Source: Diplosphaera chodatii (taxonomy: Eukaryota > Chlorophyta > Trebouxiophyceae > Prasiolales > Stichococcaceae). Taken from it: 64,000 bases of DNA. The first letter of the stretch is position 1. The number at the start of each line of letters is the position of its first letter. A model generated the notes under the pieces. That model made no database searches. It had not been told where the DNA came from and saw nothing but the letters and a program-made list of their open reading frames with translations. Made by a program: the position numbers and the translations under genes. The stretch lies in NCBI GenBank assembly GCA_032358165.1, contig JAALGY010000039.1, forward strand, positions 496,001-560,000, in the 5' to 3' direction. Below are positions 23,752-35,700 of the stretch, piece after piece.

Positions 23752-26700
23752 ATGGCTGCCTCAACTACCGTCCTCGGCCTCCTGTGCGCTGTGCTCCTCC
23801 TCGCGGCGGGCTCGATTGAGGCACATGGTGCGCTGGCCTAAATACTGGTCATGCATTGCATTGCCTGCTGTGCAGCAGGTTGAGTAGGAAGACGGCCGTG
23901 CAACTCAGCATTTCGATGCGGCGGCTAGCGCAGTAAACGTACCAGTGTCAGCTCCTTGATGCCAGACAGGAGGGCTTCATCCCGTTGCTGCTGCTCCGTG
24001 CTGCGTGGGCGAACAGCCAACTTCGTACTAGTACAAGTGCAGCCCACCAGAGGCCAAGCCAAGAAGCCGTGATAGTTGTCCTGGTTGTGGTTCTGTTAAG
24101 GGCTGGAAGTCCACCAGATGACGACCGGAAAATTTTGAGGACAGCTTTGAGGAGTCGTAGTGGTCAAGAGCAGCTGACAGAAAACTTCTGTGTTAAGACG
24201 TTGAAGCAGCTGTAGCGCTCTTGCTTGGGCAGGATATCCATCCTTCCACACTACTGCCCAATAATCCTTGGGGAAAAAGCTTTAACAGGGTTGCAACGGC
24301 ATGCCCCAGCAGCAGTCAGTTATAACGTCCAGACAAGTCACATCGTCGATGCAGCCAGTCCCAGCTACCATACAGCCTGACCAGAAGCTGTGCCTTACAC
24401 TCCAGGGCTGAAGCTGCTGCAGGCAGCGGCTTCGACCGCGGCCGCAGCAAGCTCCAGCGGGTCAGCATCCACTGCCGCTGCAAGCGCGGCCGCATCCCAG
24501 GGTGTGTCGGGCTGCGCCCATGCAACCCTGCAGTGCTGCTGGGTGCTCATGCCCTGTGTGCCTATATTGTGGCAGCTGTTGCGGTGCCACCTGCAAGCCG
24601 GATCGCAGAGCGACAATCATGTCCTTGCACTTGATTTATACATAGAACAATGCTGTCTGTTACCACTACATATACTCAAGCTGACGGACATAACTCGAGA
24701 CATGAGTACACCAGGTTACTAATACCACACTGTCCCGTGCATGACAGGTCGTTTCTCTACTGCGGCGGCAAGTGCAGCGGCGGCTGCAAGCGACTTTGCA
24801 TCCGCAGCGGCAGCAAGCGCAGCAGTTGGTGACTGCGGTGCGCCTGTCTGTGGCTGCAAGGCCCTGCGTTTTGTGTTGCGCTAAGATTGTCACGGCCATG
24901 GAGCATGCAGCAGCCTACATACGAGCAGCGCCTCAGAGGCTGATTTGACGTCGGCTGACTGACATAATGAGCTGAGCACGCAGCGGGGGCAGCGGCCGCA
25001 GCCGCCAGCGCTGCATCCGCCTCCAACACCGCCAGTGCTGCAGCTGCATCTGCAGCCGCCGCTGGCGACTCAAGTGAGACTGCTGACAGTGCTGCTGACA
25101 TGTGTGCCTTTCTGTAAACATCTGTGCACTGCGCTAGGTTAAGGACGGGTGCTCATGTGCAAATGGTGAGGCATCCACGCCTGCTCAACCGCGCGCACCA
25201 AGTTGACACGCTGAATCCAGGTCAAAACTGTTGCAGGCGCAGGGTCGAAAAGTTTGCACTTGATGTAACTTCTTTGCTCTTTTCACAGTTGCACCTGGAA
25301 AGGAGTAGGCTAACACCTGATGCAGGTGCCGCGGCCGCTTCGGCAGCAGCCGCCTCTGCCCAGGATGCTGCTGCAGCAGCAGCCGCGTCTGCCACCTCAG
25401 GCTTCTGTGGCGCTGCAGCCGCTGCGTCAGCGGCGACGGCTGGCGTCGGCGGCGCCGCCGCAGGGGCCGCTGCAGGGGGCGGCTCCGCTGCCACCAGCGC
25501 CGTCACAGCAGGTCCGGCAAGCTGTGTTGTTCTTTCCATCAGATGCTTTACCCTTCCTATTCTGCTTATATATACCCCACCACATGGTCTGTGGACGTTT
25601 CAGTTGACCAGACTGTTCAGAGTGCTTGGGCGATGTGTCTGAGCATCCTCTGAGGTCCATGTCTGTGCATCAGGCCTGAGTTCGGTGCGGATTCCCTCTG
25701 CAGGTTGAAGGCTCAGCAGGTGCCAGCCATACGCCAACGGCCGCTCCAGGTTTCCACCCCCGCACCCACGTGTGCAGCATATCACCAGAAGAAAATAGGG
25801 CGAAGGCATCCACAGCAACTGCCGCCACAGTGCACGTGGGACACTCATGGGCAGACGCCGTACTCGTTGTTGTCATATTAAGGCTGAGCTACCTCGCTAC
25901 AGATTTGACTCGCATTCTCGAAGGATATTCACTTGATAGGTTGACTTCATGGAGATATGTGTAAACCGGGAATGGTCAGGGGTGACAAAATCAGACACTG
26001 CACACCACACTCTTTGTCGCCACGGGGACACTGTCATTGGCAACTTCAATGGCGGCCGGCGCAGACGATGGCCATTTGATTGCATGGCACATGCAAGGTG
26101 CTGACGAGCCGAGTTACCTGGATGTCCCAGTCTTCATTCTTCACAGAATGTCAGGTGTATCAACTATCAAGTCACTATTACATGCCCCTATGTCAGCCAT
26201 TTTCAAAGCATCCGGTGGAACGCGATCATGAATGTGGGAACGCTTCAGCACAATTGTGCATCACCATGCATACTTGGATGTTATTATTGGTGCAGTGCCA
26301 TCACCGAGGCCTACATGCTACGTATGCTTTGCTCCAGCAAGACAGCCTGTCTGTAGCTGTACATGCGGCCATCTGTCGGTGCATCAAGCACCTGCACCGA
26401 CCCGCAAGCGTAATTCCCTCGTGTATGTGCCCATCCTGGGACGAGCTCACACTGGTTCCCGCAAGCAGGCAAGTGCATGCAACAGCAACTTACGGAATCG
26501 TCTGTTGGCTCAGGAGCGCTGTGGCAGTAAATCAACAGGCGGCAAAGGTCATGTGGCAGTACGTTCTGTTTCTGTGTGCCGTGCCAGGTGTGCAATACAT
26601 GATGCAGCCATCGGCATGTGCACTGCCAGTGGCTGTCGGCTGTATTGCCGCTGCAGCACTGCTGATGATGCTGCAGAGTTTCGTGAGTCTACTCAACGAC

Positions 26701-27684
26701 CGTATACCTATCGAAGAGGACCCCATTACAGGTGCCGCAATGGGCACATTGGCGAGTATTTGATGCATGTGTCAGCTCTGCTTTCCACCAGCGAATGAAC
26801 ATTAGAACAAGAGCACCACACTCAGTAGCAGCCATTCTGCAGTTGGCATTAGAACAAGAGCACCACACTCAGTAGCAGCCATTCTGCAGTTGGCAATGTC
26901 AGCATGAAGCTGAGGCTGTTTGGTTGCCAATAAGGTGTCTGCACGCCCTCGATTCCACGCCCATCCAGTTGTACATGCTTCCGCCGCAGGCCGCCGCAAG
27001 TTGCGCATTGCCGCGAGACCAACCGCTTCTGACTTGCTGGAATTGACCAAGACGTATATGATCGCTCAGGCTGCTGGAGACCAGGCGAGCGCCGCATCCT
27101 GGCAGAGAGCCTGCTGCGTGTTGTGCTCTGCTGCATGACCTGCATGCAGGCGTCAGTGAGCCAGCTGATACGTGGGTCTGCGGCTGTTTGCAGGATGCAG
27201 CTGCGACGGTATTTGCACAGGCAGCTGCCAAATGCACGTACACAGTGCTGGACTACATGAGTCTCGGCAGCAATGGCAAGAGACACATGGCATACATGGC
27301 ATTCATGGTGGCCGTCAAGTGGCACAAGGACGCCGCAGCGGGAGCTCAGCAGGCTGCCAGTAAGCCCTCTACTGATATGATCCAGCTGGCATTATGTTTT
27401 CTGACATCTCGGGCAAGCTCACTGCATGTCGATCTTGCATACTGCACACTGGGTGACCATCTTTCAGCATTCGTGTTGCTGCATCATGCAGTCAAATCAC
27501 CATTTACGTACTGAAGCTCCTAACTTTGCAACTAGTGGCTCATGCGTTCATCACCGCGCAGGCGCACCGGCAGCAGAAGAGCAGAAGAAGAGCCGAAGAA
27601 GCAGAAGGAGGAAGCGGCAACAGCATGGCCGCCAGATGGCTGTGGCACCAGGAGGTGGAGAATCATGACACACCAGTGCAGGGG
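23752..27684 (+). CDS. Secreted Ala/Ser-rich multi-exon protein, unknown function (3' end unresolved)
   Basis: Exon 1 (23752-23827) is a clear signal peptide (MAASTTVLGLLCAVLLLAAG, cut near SIEAHG) ending in phase 1. Exons 24406-24501, 24748-24828, 24984-25073 and 25326-25511 start and end in phase 1 and encode almost pure Ala/Ser/Gly runs (for example ASAAAAASDFASAAAASAAV). Later compatible exons are 25720-25749, 26588-26731 (hydrophobic, IAAAALLMMLQSFVSLL), 26990-27117, 27194-27359 (QAAAKCTYTVLDYMSLGSNG, then KWHKDAAAG) and 27536-27684 (basic, QKSRRRAEEAE). The change from low-complexity exons to a helical Cys-containing part may mean two genes. No family is recognised. The symmetric phase-1 exons look like local exon duplication. 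Confidence 0.5.
26801..26897. repeat. Two tandem copies of a 47-bp unit
   Basis: The unit starting attagaacaagagcaccaca occurs at 26801 and again at 26848, essentially identical. It lies between the candidate exons 26588-26731 and 26990-27117, so probably in an intron. Confidence 0.85.
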
Positions 27685-28276
27685 GTGATGGCGGTCTGCA
27701 TAAGAGAGCCAGCACAAATAATTCTGCTGGCTGCTTCAGAAGCCGGATGGTGCACTGCTCTGATGTACCATGATATACATTGCAACGAGCTGTGCAAGTT
27801 TGAAAAAATGAGATGCTTTGAAGCAGAAAATGGGATCCTGCTTCAGCAAGATAGCCTGTCAGTACCTGTACATGTGGAAATGTGTTGGTGCAGTGCATGT
27901 CCATCTGCCTGGGATGTGCAAGGATAGGGCAGGGAACAGCTCGCCTGCAGGGTTCCCAACCCACGAGTGTTAGTTGATGCAGGTAAATGCAAATCCCGCC
28001 TGTCTTGTCCTGTGCTTGCTTGGCTCTTCGGGGCTCAAATACAACTTGCATTGCAAGGTTGCAGCACAGCGTGACATCGTGCATGCATGCTAGCAAAGTA
28101 CCCACAAGTGCAACGCTCTGCAATGATGTTGTCAGTTCTCTTGAGAGTATGTCAGGACCAATGCTAGCAACAGAGTATGTAGAAGTGACAACCCCGCAAA
28201 ACGGGGTTCACATTATTGATTGCGGTGCGTGCTTCATACCGCGCTTGCTCCACATATGCGTGCTCGGGATGATATT

Positions 28277-28491
28277 CTAGCAGCTGCGGGTAGAAAGGCG
28301 GCCGCCACAATTGTCGACCTTCGCCAAGCACGCGACGCCAAGGGTGGCCTCGTTGATGCAGGTGACAGGGACTGACGCCGGCCGCTTATGGCCCTTGCCA
28401 TCCGAGCACTTTTGGCACTTCAAGACTCCGGCGTCCAGGGCGTAGGTGCAGCCGTTGCAGGTCCTCATGTAGGTGCCGGGTGGAAGGAAGG
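28277..28491 (-). CDS. Cyanovirin-N-like (CVNH-type) C-terminal exon
   Basis: Last exon of a minus-strand gene, starting in phase 1 after a ggtgcag acceptor and ending at TAG 28277-28279. It encodes 71 residues beginning FLPPGTYMRTCNGC, then VLKCQKCSDGKG, VTCINEATLGVACL and NCGG. The order G-x-Y-x-x-T-C, a second Cys pair after a Leu, then V-T-C-I-N and G-V-x-C-L is the layout of cyanovirin-N homology domains, mannose-binding lectin-like folds known in cyanobacteria, ferns and fungi. Several Cys pairs suggest an exported protein, but the signal-peptide exon upstream (to the right) was not found. A weak candidate at 28740-28680 starts MSSVHIDLLAAIPAV but has the wrong phase. Family assignment is by motif only. 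Confidence 0.5.
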
Positions 28492-30099
28492 CTGCACCAC
28501 GCACATTGCAAGCGGTAAGAGTGTGCCAGGCCAGATTGGCAGTGTTGCCAAGCAGAAACTCGTGCTATATTACTATAACCCCTCAGCAAATAAATTCAAA
28601 CTCCCAAGTGTACTCAGTTCCTGACTGCGATTTTGTTGGCATATGGGTGCGTGTTTGGCACACCTAAGGATGAATCCTGCGAGCACTGACTGAACAGCAG
28701 GGATGGCGGCAAGCAGATCAATGTGTACACTTGACATGGGCATAAGCTTGCTTGTCTGTATGGTATAGGTTAGCACCTAGGCGGCGGCTGCTGAGGAGGC
28801 GACGGTCGCCATTTGCACTTGGAATGGTTGTAGTCATGCCTCTTGACGTCTTCTCTGTGGCCTTGATGTGATCTGCATCAGGCGCAGCAGTCCTCTGCTT
28901 CTAGGCACTTGGGGCAACGTGGGTTTGCTGAAGCCCAAGCTCTGAAATCTTCTGTTTCGTGTCAAGAAACAGTTGATAACAGGAAGCTTGGTAGTTATAG
29001 ACACGCCAGCCACAGAGCCCATGTGGTTGTCATTACCACAGGCACGTAAACACAGAAACACACATGTTTGTACAGCGGTCGCATGTCTTACAGCAAGTAA
29101 GCTTTCAATGGAGGGAAACGGTGGACCTGCGGTGCAGGGATGAGCAAACTGCCCGCCTGCTTCAGCAGCTGCCCTTGCACGGCACAAAACTAAATGCATG
29201 CGTATCAGATGTTCAGTACGCAGTGAAACCACCTCGCACCGCTGATGCTCCACAGTTCCACCGTTTGCATATGGGCTGGCCCCGTTGCTATATATAACAA
29301 GCGTTGGACATACCCAACCCATGTCGGCTTCATTTGCTTTCCTACTTGAGCATGCATGCTCAGAGAGCTTGCCACTGTTGCCAACTTGGTGGCAAGGCTG
29401 CTTGGGGTCAGGAACAATTGCCGACGTTCGCCGAGATCACGCAGGCCTGCATGCATTATTCCCTCCCTCCCTGATCACGAGATAGATGTAGTTCGACTGC
29501 CATCACCGTCGCCTACTAAAGGTCCTGCCCGTCACCGCCTTTCCTATAATAGGCGGCACATAAAGTACTGAACCTGTCCACTCCCCTCACGTTTGCAGCT
29601 GAGGATTATGGGCTTTCAGGCTGCATACAGACAGGCGACGAGATCACGCGCTTCATCAGAACTGATGCATACATGACCTCCGTCAGTGCGTTGCATACTG
29701 CAGACTACAGCAGCAGCAGCGGCTGAGGGCATTCTCATTGATAGCGCAAAAGCAAGCCCAGCACACATTTCAGACACTGCTCTTTGAGATAGCAGTGCAC
29801 AAACTACCCAGGCGATACAGGACCTCGCAGGAGCATCACAAGTAAGTGGACCTGCGTGGTTGGGTGTGGGCACTGTATGTGCTGGCTGCCAGCCTGCAGA
29901 AGATATTGCCTCGTCTTGGACTGCAAGCATGCTGCACGACAGTCCCAGCAGACCGATGCTGTTCGTGACACAACACAGCGCAGCACGTTGCATGCTCATC
30001 TGCGCACCCAACTGGAATGAATAGCCAGATTGCAGAGGTGACCTTAAGCTCGCTTGGGCTGCGCAGGAGCTGACAATCGCATCGCCACTGCAAGCAAGG
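28492..30099. other. Mostly unassigned region between CVNH-like exon and F-box gene
   Basis: Should hold the 5' exon(s) of the CVNH-like gene. On the minus strand at about 29450-29409 a short frame (ACVISANVGNCS, then stop) resembles the tail of the CVNH-like exon and could be the remnant or last exon of a second copy. Nothing else convincing. Confidence 0.3.
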
Positions 30100-33000
30100 A
30101 TGGCTGCGGATGCAGCCTGCCAGACGTCCACAGGAGATCTGCCCCCAGAGATACTGGTGCACATTTGCAGCTTGCTACAAGACTCGGATGACCTTGCAAG
30201 CGCCCATTTGGTGGACACCAGGTGTGTGGGCGCTGATGGGAAGGTGCCATCATTGTTAAGCCCTGAAGAAGTGTATACATGCTGAATGCTGCTGTATGCA
30301 TCTGAGGACCGCACAGAACTTCACAGAGTCGGAGCTGCAGTAAGGACTCTAGTGCAGCAGGTTTTGCGTCGCAGCGCGGGCTGCACTACGTACTGCCTTT
30401 CCACAGAGCTTCGGTTTTCTCAAGCTGGCGCTGCAGCACCGCTACCCGCTACGCCAGCTCAGTACACCTGCCCTGCCCTTCTGCAACCTGCTGGCTACGT
30501 ACCTTGCCGAGGTGCAATATGGTGACTTCGTTACTATATGATGCTGCTGCCAGACACAACGTGGCGAGCACAGGGTCAGCAGCTGCGCCGTGTGCAGCAG
30601 TCTTTGCTGACCAGTGCAGACCAGGGTCTGTCACGTGGCGCCAAAATGAAGGAGCAACAGGCATATATCCTGAAGTCGGGGCGTCAAATGTCCAGGCACC
30701 CAGCACCCTGACATACCTGGATGTTGCCGACCGATGGCGCTACAACCACAAAGATCTCAAGAGCTACAATTACAAAGCTCTCAGAAGCAACGTGGCCCCG
30801 GCCGACACACTCTACGCCCCACTGGTTGATGTGCTCCAGGGCATTTCCAGCCTGCGCCGTCTGTCCTGCCAGGTGCGTGCACCCAAGCCCTGCGCGGCAT
30901 CTGCCTAGTGCTCCTCGGTTCCTCTGAGCAAAGTTTATCCTTGCACCTGTGCACTCAAAGCTGTGATTGTACTCCTGATGCATACCCTCCAGTAATGCAC
31001 ATGCTGCCCGTGCCCATGGCACTGGTGATATGTAGCCATCTGGTTACATATGCACGCACACACATGGGGTTTTGGTGTGCTTGGCTGTCTGCTGCATGGG
31101 CGATGCAGAGCTGCAGCAATGCACCATACACCATACCATACCATATATATAAATAGGGTGGAGACCAGACACACATGCCACTGCAAGGTAGGAGAGGACG
31201 ACCGCGGCTTCCTGCAGCCCAGCCTTGCTGGTCTAAGCATGCTGTCTCTCGTCTTCAAATACTCATGGCAGATGAAGTATGTGGAGCAGGTATGCAGCTG
31301 AAGCTGGTTGCAAACTCAGCTGCATCATCGGACATAACGCCTGCATGCATGGTCTGCCTGGCCGCACTCTATAGCATGGCATAGCATGCGAAGTCTGCTC
31401 AACAAGTTTACTCTAGCATACACGAGCTCACCTTTTGTGCAGGGTCTAAGCTACCTGACAAACTTAGCATGTCTGGTGATCGATGTACCTGGTACAGAAT
31501 ACTGCCAGCACCTCAGTGTGATCGCTGGGCTGACACAACTGCAAAAGCTATCGATTCCGCCGCCGATTGATCCATCGTTCCTCTTGGCGCTCAGGTAGGG
31601 CATGACACAGTGCAGCAAGTGAGCATCCGCGAGCTCGAGTGAGAACGCTACGGTTTTACCACGTCGGCGACCCATGTGCGCATTGCATGTAACGCTCACC
31701 ATATGACGTGTGGCTGCAGTACACTGACTTCCCTCGGCGTGGGCACCAACGGCACGCAGAGGCCAAGTCCTGGGAAGGATGAGGACATAGCTGCAATTGT
31801 CCAGGCGCTCCCGCAGCTTCATCAACTGCAGTTCGCGTGCTTCGCAATGTCATCTACCGACGCAGGTTCGAAATGTGGGGCCCAAACAGCTTGGCATGTA
31901 TCTGGTGCGGTTCGCATCTGTGGTCTAGTAGCTTTCTATGCTATACACAGATAACGCAGGCAGAGCACACCATACATGATTGTTGTCGCATGGATCATGG
32001 TTTGTTGTTGCACATGTTCCGCAAGACTTCGGAGAATGATGACAACAACACACAACATGCAGGGCTCTGTGAGTTGTCAAGACTGAGGAACTTGCGAGGC
32101 CTGAGCTTGGCAGAATCCTGTACCAAAAGCACGCACAGTGGCCTGAGTGCAGCACTCGCCACAATGACAGGTAATGCATTTCGTGAATGTGGATGCTGTT
32201 GTTACATGTGGTTAGATTCACCTGATCATACGCTTTGCAGAGCGTCAGACAATGAGGCTGCATGACAATTTGCAGCGCCAACATATGCAATGCGTGGCAC
32301 TTGCATTGGTGCAGGCCTGAAAACGCTGAGCCTCTCTTTCACATACGACTGCGGCTTCATGATGCAGCAGGTTGTGCCTAGCATTGCCCAACGCACCAGC
32401 CTCACGGCTCTGTACATCACTGGCCTGGACCACAAAGCCTACGGCAGGTGGGGGTGCAAGGCTGCATGGTCTTTGTACTGTCCACCATGTGCCGGACAGT
32501 AAGCCACCAGATATGGAAGCTTACATGGGACTTGCTTGTTTATACACACGAAAAAGAGGGCCCTGCAAGCAGCTTGCAAATTGTCAATTTACAGGGTTTC
32601 TGCCTGCATACAAGACACATACATCTGCAAGTGACGGTGACACAATCCTCCAGAGTGAGCATGCAAAGGCAAGCCAACTGACCAGACTTCCCTGTGCATG
32701 CAACTTGCAGCGCCACAGATGCCATGCTGAAGGCACTGGGTCCCCGGCTTCAGCACCTGGCAATAGGATATGACTATGATCCTGACTATAACAAACTCAC
32801 GTGCCACCCGTGCAACCCCCAAGACAAACTGGTGCACGCAATCCTCAGCCACTGCCCGCTACTGGAAAACCTGCGGTTGACTGATTTCTTGCCGCCTGAC
32901 AACAATCCGCAGGTATGTTCTGCATCAGCAACCTGTCGCACTGGCAAGTCTTGTGATGGCACCCTGCTCACACATAATTGGCATCTTTGGATCAAGGGCG

Positions 33001-34601
33001 AATGCAGCATGCACGCAAAGATTGCTCGTATCACATCACCTGCGGTCTATTTGCAGGAGGTGATCCGCGAGTCACTCCTATGCTGCACCCGGCTGTGCTT
33101 GGAGTACCCTTCAAATGCAGAGGTGTGCTCGTGGCCACATGTTGAGCGCATGTTTGCACAGCACATAGTGTGGATGGCATCTGTCAACTTAATAGTCGGT
33201 TTCAAGTCTCATTGCTGCCGAGCCATCCCATTGGTGTGCAGGCACAATTGCTGGGGGGTGTTCAAGGGCTCTTGCGCCTGCAGCTACTGCTTGGAGGCGA
33301 CTGGGTGACCGAGGAGATCTGCCTTGCGTCTATCATCAGAGGTGTGGATAGGTGCTTGGAACCAGGTACCATTTGACATTGTTTTCTGCATTAGTTTGGC
33401 TACGTGGCATTATGCAGGCTCGCCAAGGTTCAAAGTATGGGTCCCCTTCGTGCTGATCACCCCTTGCAGTCTGGCCTGCAGGTCTGCAGTCTCTGGTGCA
33501 TCTACAATGTTTGGAGATTGAAATCTATCCAGAATATGAGATGATGGACTCACTGCTCGGTATGCTGGAGGTATGTGGCTGGAGGGGCAATGCAGGGTGT
33601 TACTGAACACATCCAGCATTCATCGTTCTTGCTTATCACTTACAGTAAAGGTGGTGTGCCATCATCCTGCTGCTTCCGGCTGATGCTGCCGCAGGCACTG
33701 GCTTCCTGCAGCCAGTTGTCTTGGCTTCAGCTGTCTGGCAACTACCGTGGTTCCATCAAGGAAAGTCCAGACTCGCTGACAGACGACTCTTGCTGTTCAA
33801 GGACAAGCCCGATGCGCTCTTGTCTGACCATGCTTTTTGCATGCTGCCAAAATTTATGCAGTGTACCGTTGCACGCTGGGCTGATGCAACCTAATTGCAT
33901 GCTGCCACGTCTGTCCGACAAAGCCCGAGGCCTCATGTTTGTGCCCAGGATATAAGCCCGTCTGGTGACGGACTTCGCGCCAAGCACCTGCGGGCGCTGG
34001 CGGGGCTGACGGGGCTGACAGCGCTGAACACATACCATCTGCGCTGGGACCATGACGCCATTAAACTGGGGCCCGCATGGCTGGCGGCCCGCCTGCCGCG
34101 CCTGCGCGTCCTGAACGTGTGGACACACGTGCTGGTGCGGCTGTGATGCCCCTCAATGCACAGCATAAACCCTCACAAGGCTGCTGCCTTCGCTCCCTGG
34201 GTTTGGACACTCCATGCACATCACCTTGCGCCTCTCAGCTTCTGTCAGCAACGTGCTCACCTGTCGCTGCTCTTATCTCTGGAAACCTGCAGCCATGTTG
34301 GGGATGATGATTGATTGATTTGATGATTGTGTTGCTGACCCGCTGCTTGCTGCACCTGCTGTCAAGGCACCCAAAGTACAGGCGATACCAAGCATTAGAT
34401 GCGCTGTTGTAGGCTCCGGCGGTACTAGGCAAGACATCGCTGCTGGACGATGATGACGACATGTACGGCAGCCTGGACGACAGCAGCCCCGTGGCTACCT
34501 ACGAGCTGATTGGCCTGCCGGGGCGGCGGCTGCGGCGGTGGCCGCGGCGCACCACCTTGGGCTCTCAGCCCGCGCGCGTCCCTTGGGACATGCCGGAGTA
34601 G
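30100..34601 (+). CDS. F-box / leucine-rich-repeat protein
   Basis: Likely substrate-recognition subunit of an SCF ubiquitin ligase. Exon 1 (30100-30221) carries the F-box core (LPPEILVHICSLLQDSDDLA). Then 30327-30339 (13 nt), 30407-30511, an exon ending at 30872 (start unsettled, perhaps 30622), 31218-31289, 31443-31594, 31720-31865, 32063-32170, 32315-32447, 32711-32912, 33057-33122, 33242-33341, 33482-33570, one starting about 33695, 33949-34128 and 34413-34601. The middle exons are LRR-like: LTNLACLVIDV, LRNLRGLSLAES, LKTLSLSFTY, LQHLAIGYDY, LLENLRLTDF, LVHLQCLEIEI and RLPRLRVLNVW. The tail exon has an acidic run (LLDDDDDMYGSLDD) then a basic run (RRLRRWPRRTT). Phases agree except around 30512-30700 and 33700-33948. 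Alternatively the protein ends at TGA 34144-34146 without the tail exon. Confidence 0.75.
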
Positions 34602-35700
34602 GTTGCACCGCAAGATACGGAGCCGGAGAAGCTGAGCAGCAGCAGCCGTGTGTAAAAAGACCGCGGCTGTTCATGGACATTTGGACTCTTGGCCACAAGG
34701 AATGGCACAAGGAATGGCGTGGCTATGCAGTCGGTGCAGTGTTGCATATTCTGTCATTGGTAGCACACAGTACAGGTTTCTGGGCCAGCGCGCATAGAGC
34801 TGGGTGCACTCACGTCATGCCAGATGCTCTTGTTTCAGCGGCAAGAGGTATATACAAGCCTATGGCAACGGCTATGACGCTACGCCCCGATTCAAGCAAG
34901 TACATGACTCTTTTCAGCTGGTCTGGTCGGCCTCCTGAGACTCTGATCATTTTCATCACGCTGATCACGCGCACCACATACTGACACCAGTGACATACCT
35001 TATGATAGCTTACAGATATCTTATAGAAGATAGCTTGCAGCATAGCAGATGGATGCAGTTCAGCTCGCTTTTCCTCCGTCAAAACTGAGCAGCACGTCGC
35101 CATTGTACAGAGGATTGGCTCTAGGTTCCAGTCAGATCATGCCCATTGAATGGCAGCGTCTATGACGCCGGCTCAACTCAAGACGATCATGCACCACGCC
35201 ACCTGGCAGCACACAACAGCAATGTTGACTGCAGACTACTTTGCAGAGCAATGAGTTTGCATCTATATGGGTCTGGGTCACAGATTGCAAGCAGTGGCCT
35301 AATGACCACCAGTCGAGCCTTTGACTGGTCTGCAGCTTCTGGTCATGGCCATAGGGCGCCGCCTGAGTCAGGCCGCTGCCCCAACTGCTGCGCTGGCACG
35401 GTCACCTGGCAGGGTCAGCGGCAACAGGTATGCAATTGCAGTCTTTGGTGGAGGGCATAATGGTGTGTGAAGGGCAACACTGAAGCAACTCGGACCCCTT
35501 TTGCAAGCATCTCATCGCATAGCTGCAGCACTAGTGTTGTAACTGCTTCACCCACAACTGCCTAGCCTGCAACGATCGGCCTCCGAACCCAAGGTTTTCA
35601 TGAAGATGCAAACGTCAACAACTCCATGTGTAGGGTGGAGTTGCCAGCTCGATGACATTCTCAGGTGCTCACTTCGCCTCTCGCATGCTGCAGGCTGCCC
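34602..35700. other. Convergent intergenic region
   Basis: Between the 3' ends of the F-box gene (+) and the secreted paralogue A gene (-). No exon recognised with confidence. A minus-strand frame at 35405-35343 could be an alternative last exon of the neighbour, but the model ending at 35701 is simpler. Confidence 0.4.
34651..34655 (+). terminator. Candidate polyadenylation signal TGTAA of the F-box gene
   Basis: TGTAA 50 nt past the stop of the tail exon, which supports using that exon. Confidence 0.35.

Noticed and set aside
26080..26763. Single open frame of 227 codons on the plus strand
   Set aside because: Only its last part (from 26588) has good splice sites and phase with neighbours; the rest has no recognisable feature and lies where intron sequence is expected. 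I kept the exon, not the full frame.
34144..34146. TGA as the definite end of the F-box gene
   Set aside because: A phase-0 donor just before it and a phase-0 exon at 34413 followed closely by TGTAA fit better, though read-through to this TGA remains an alternative.
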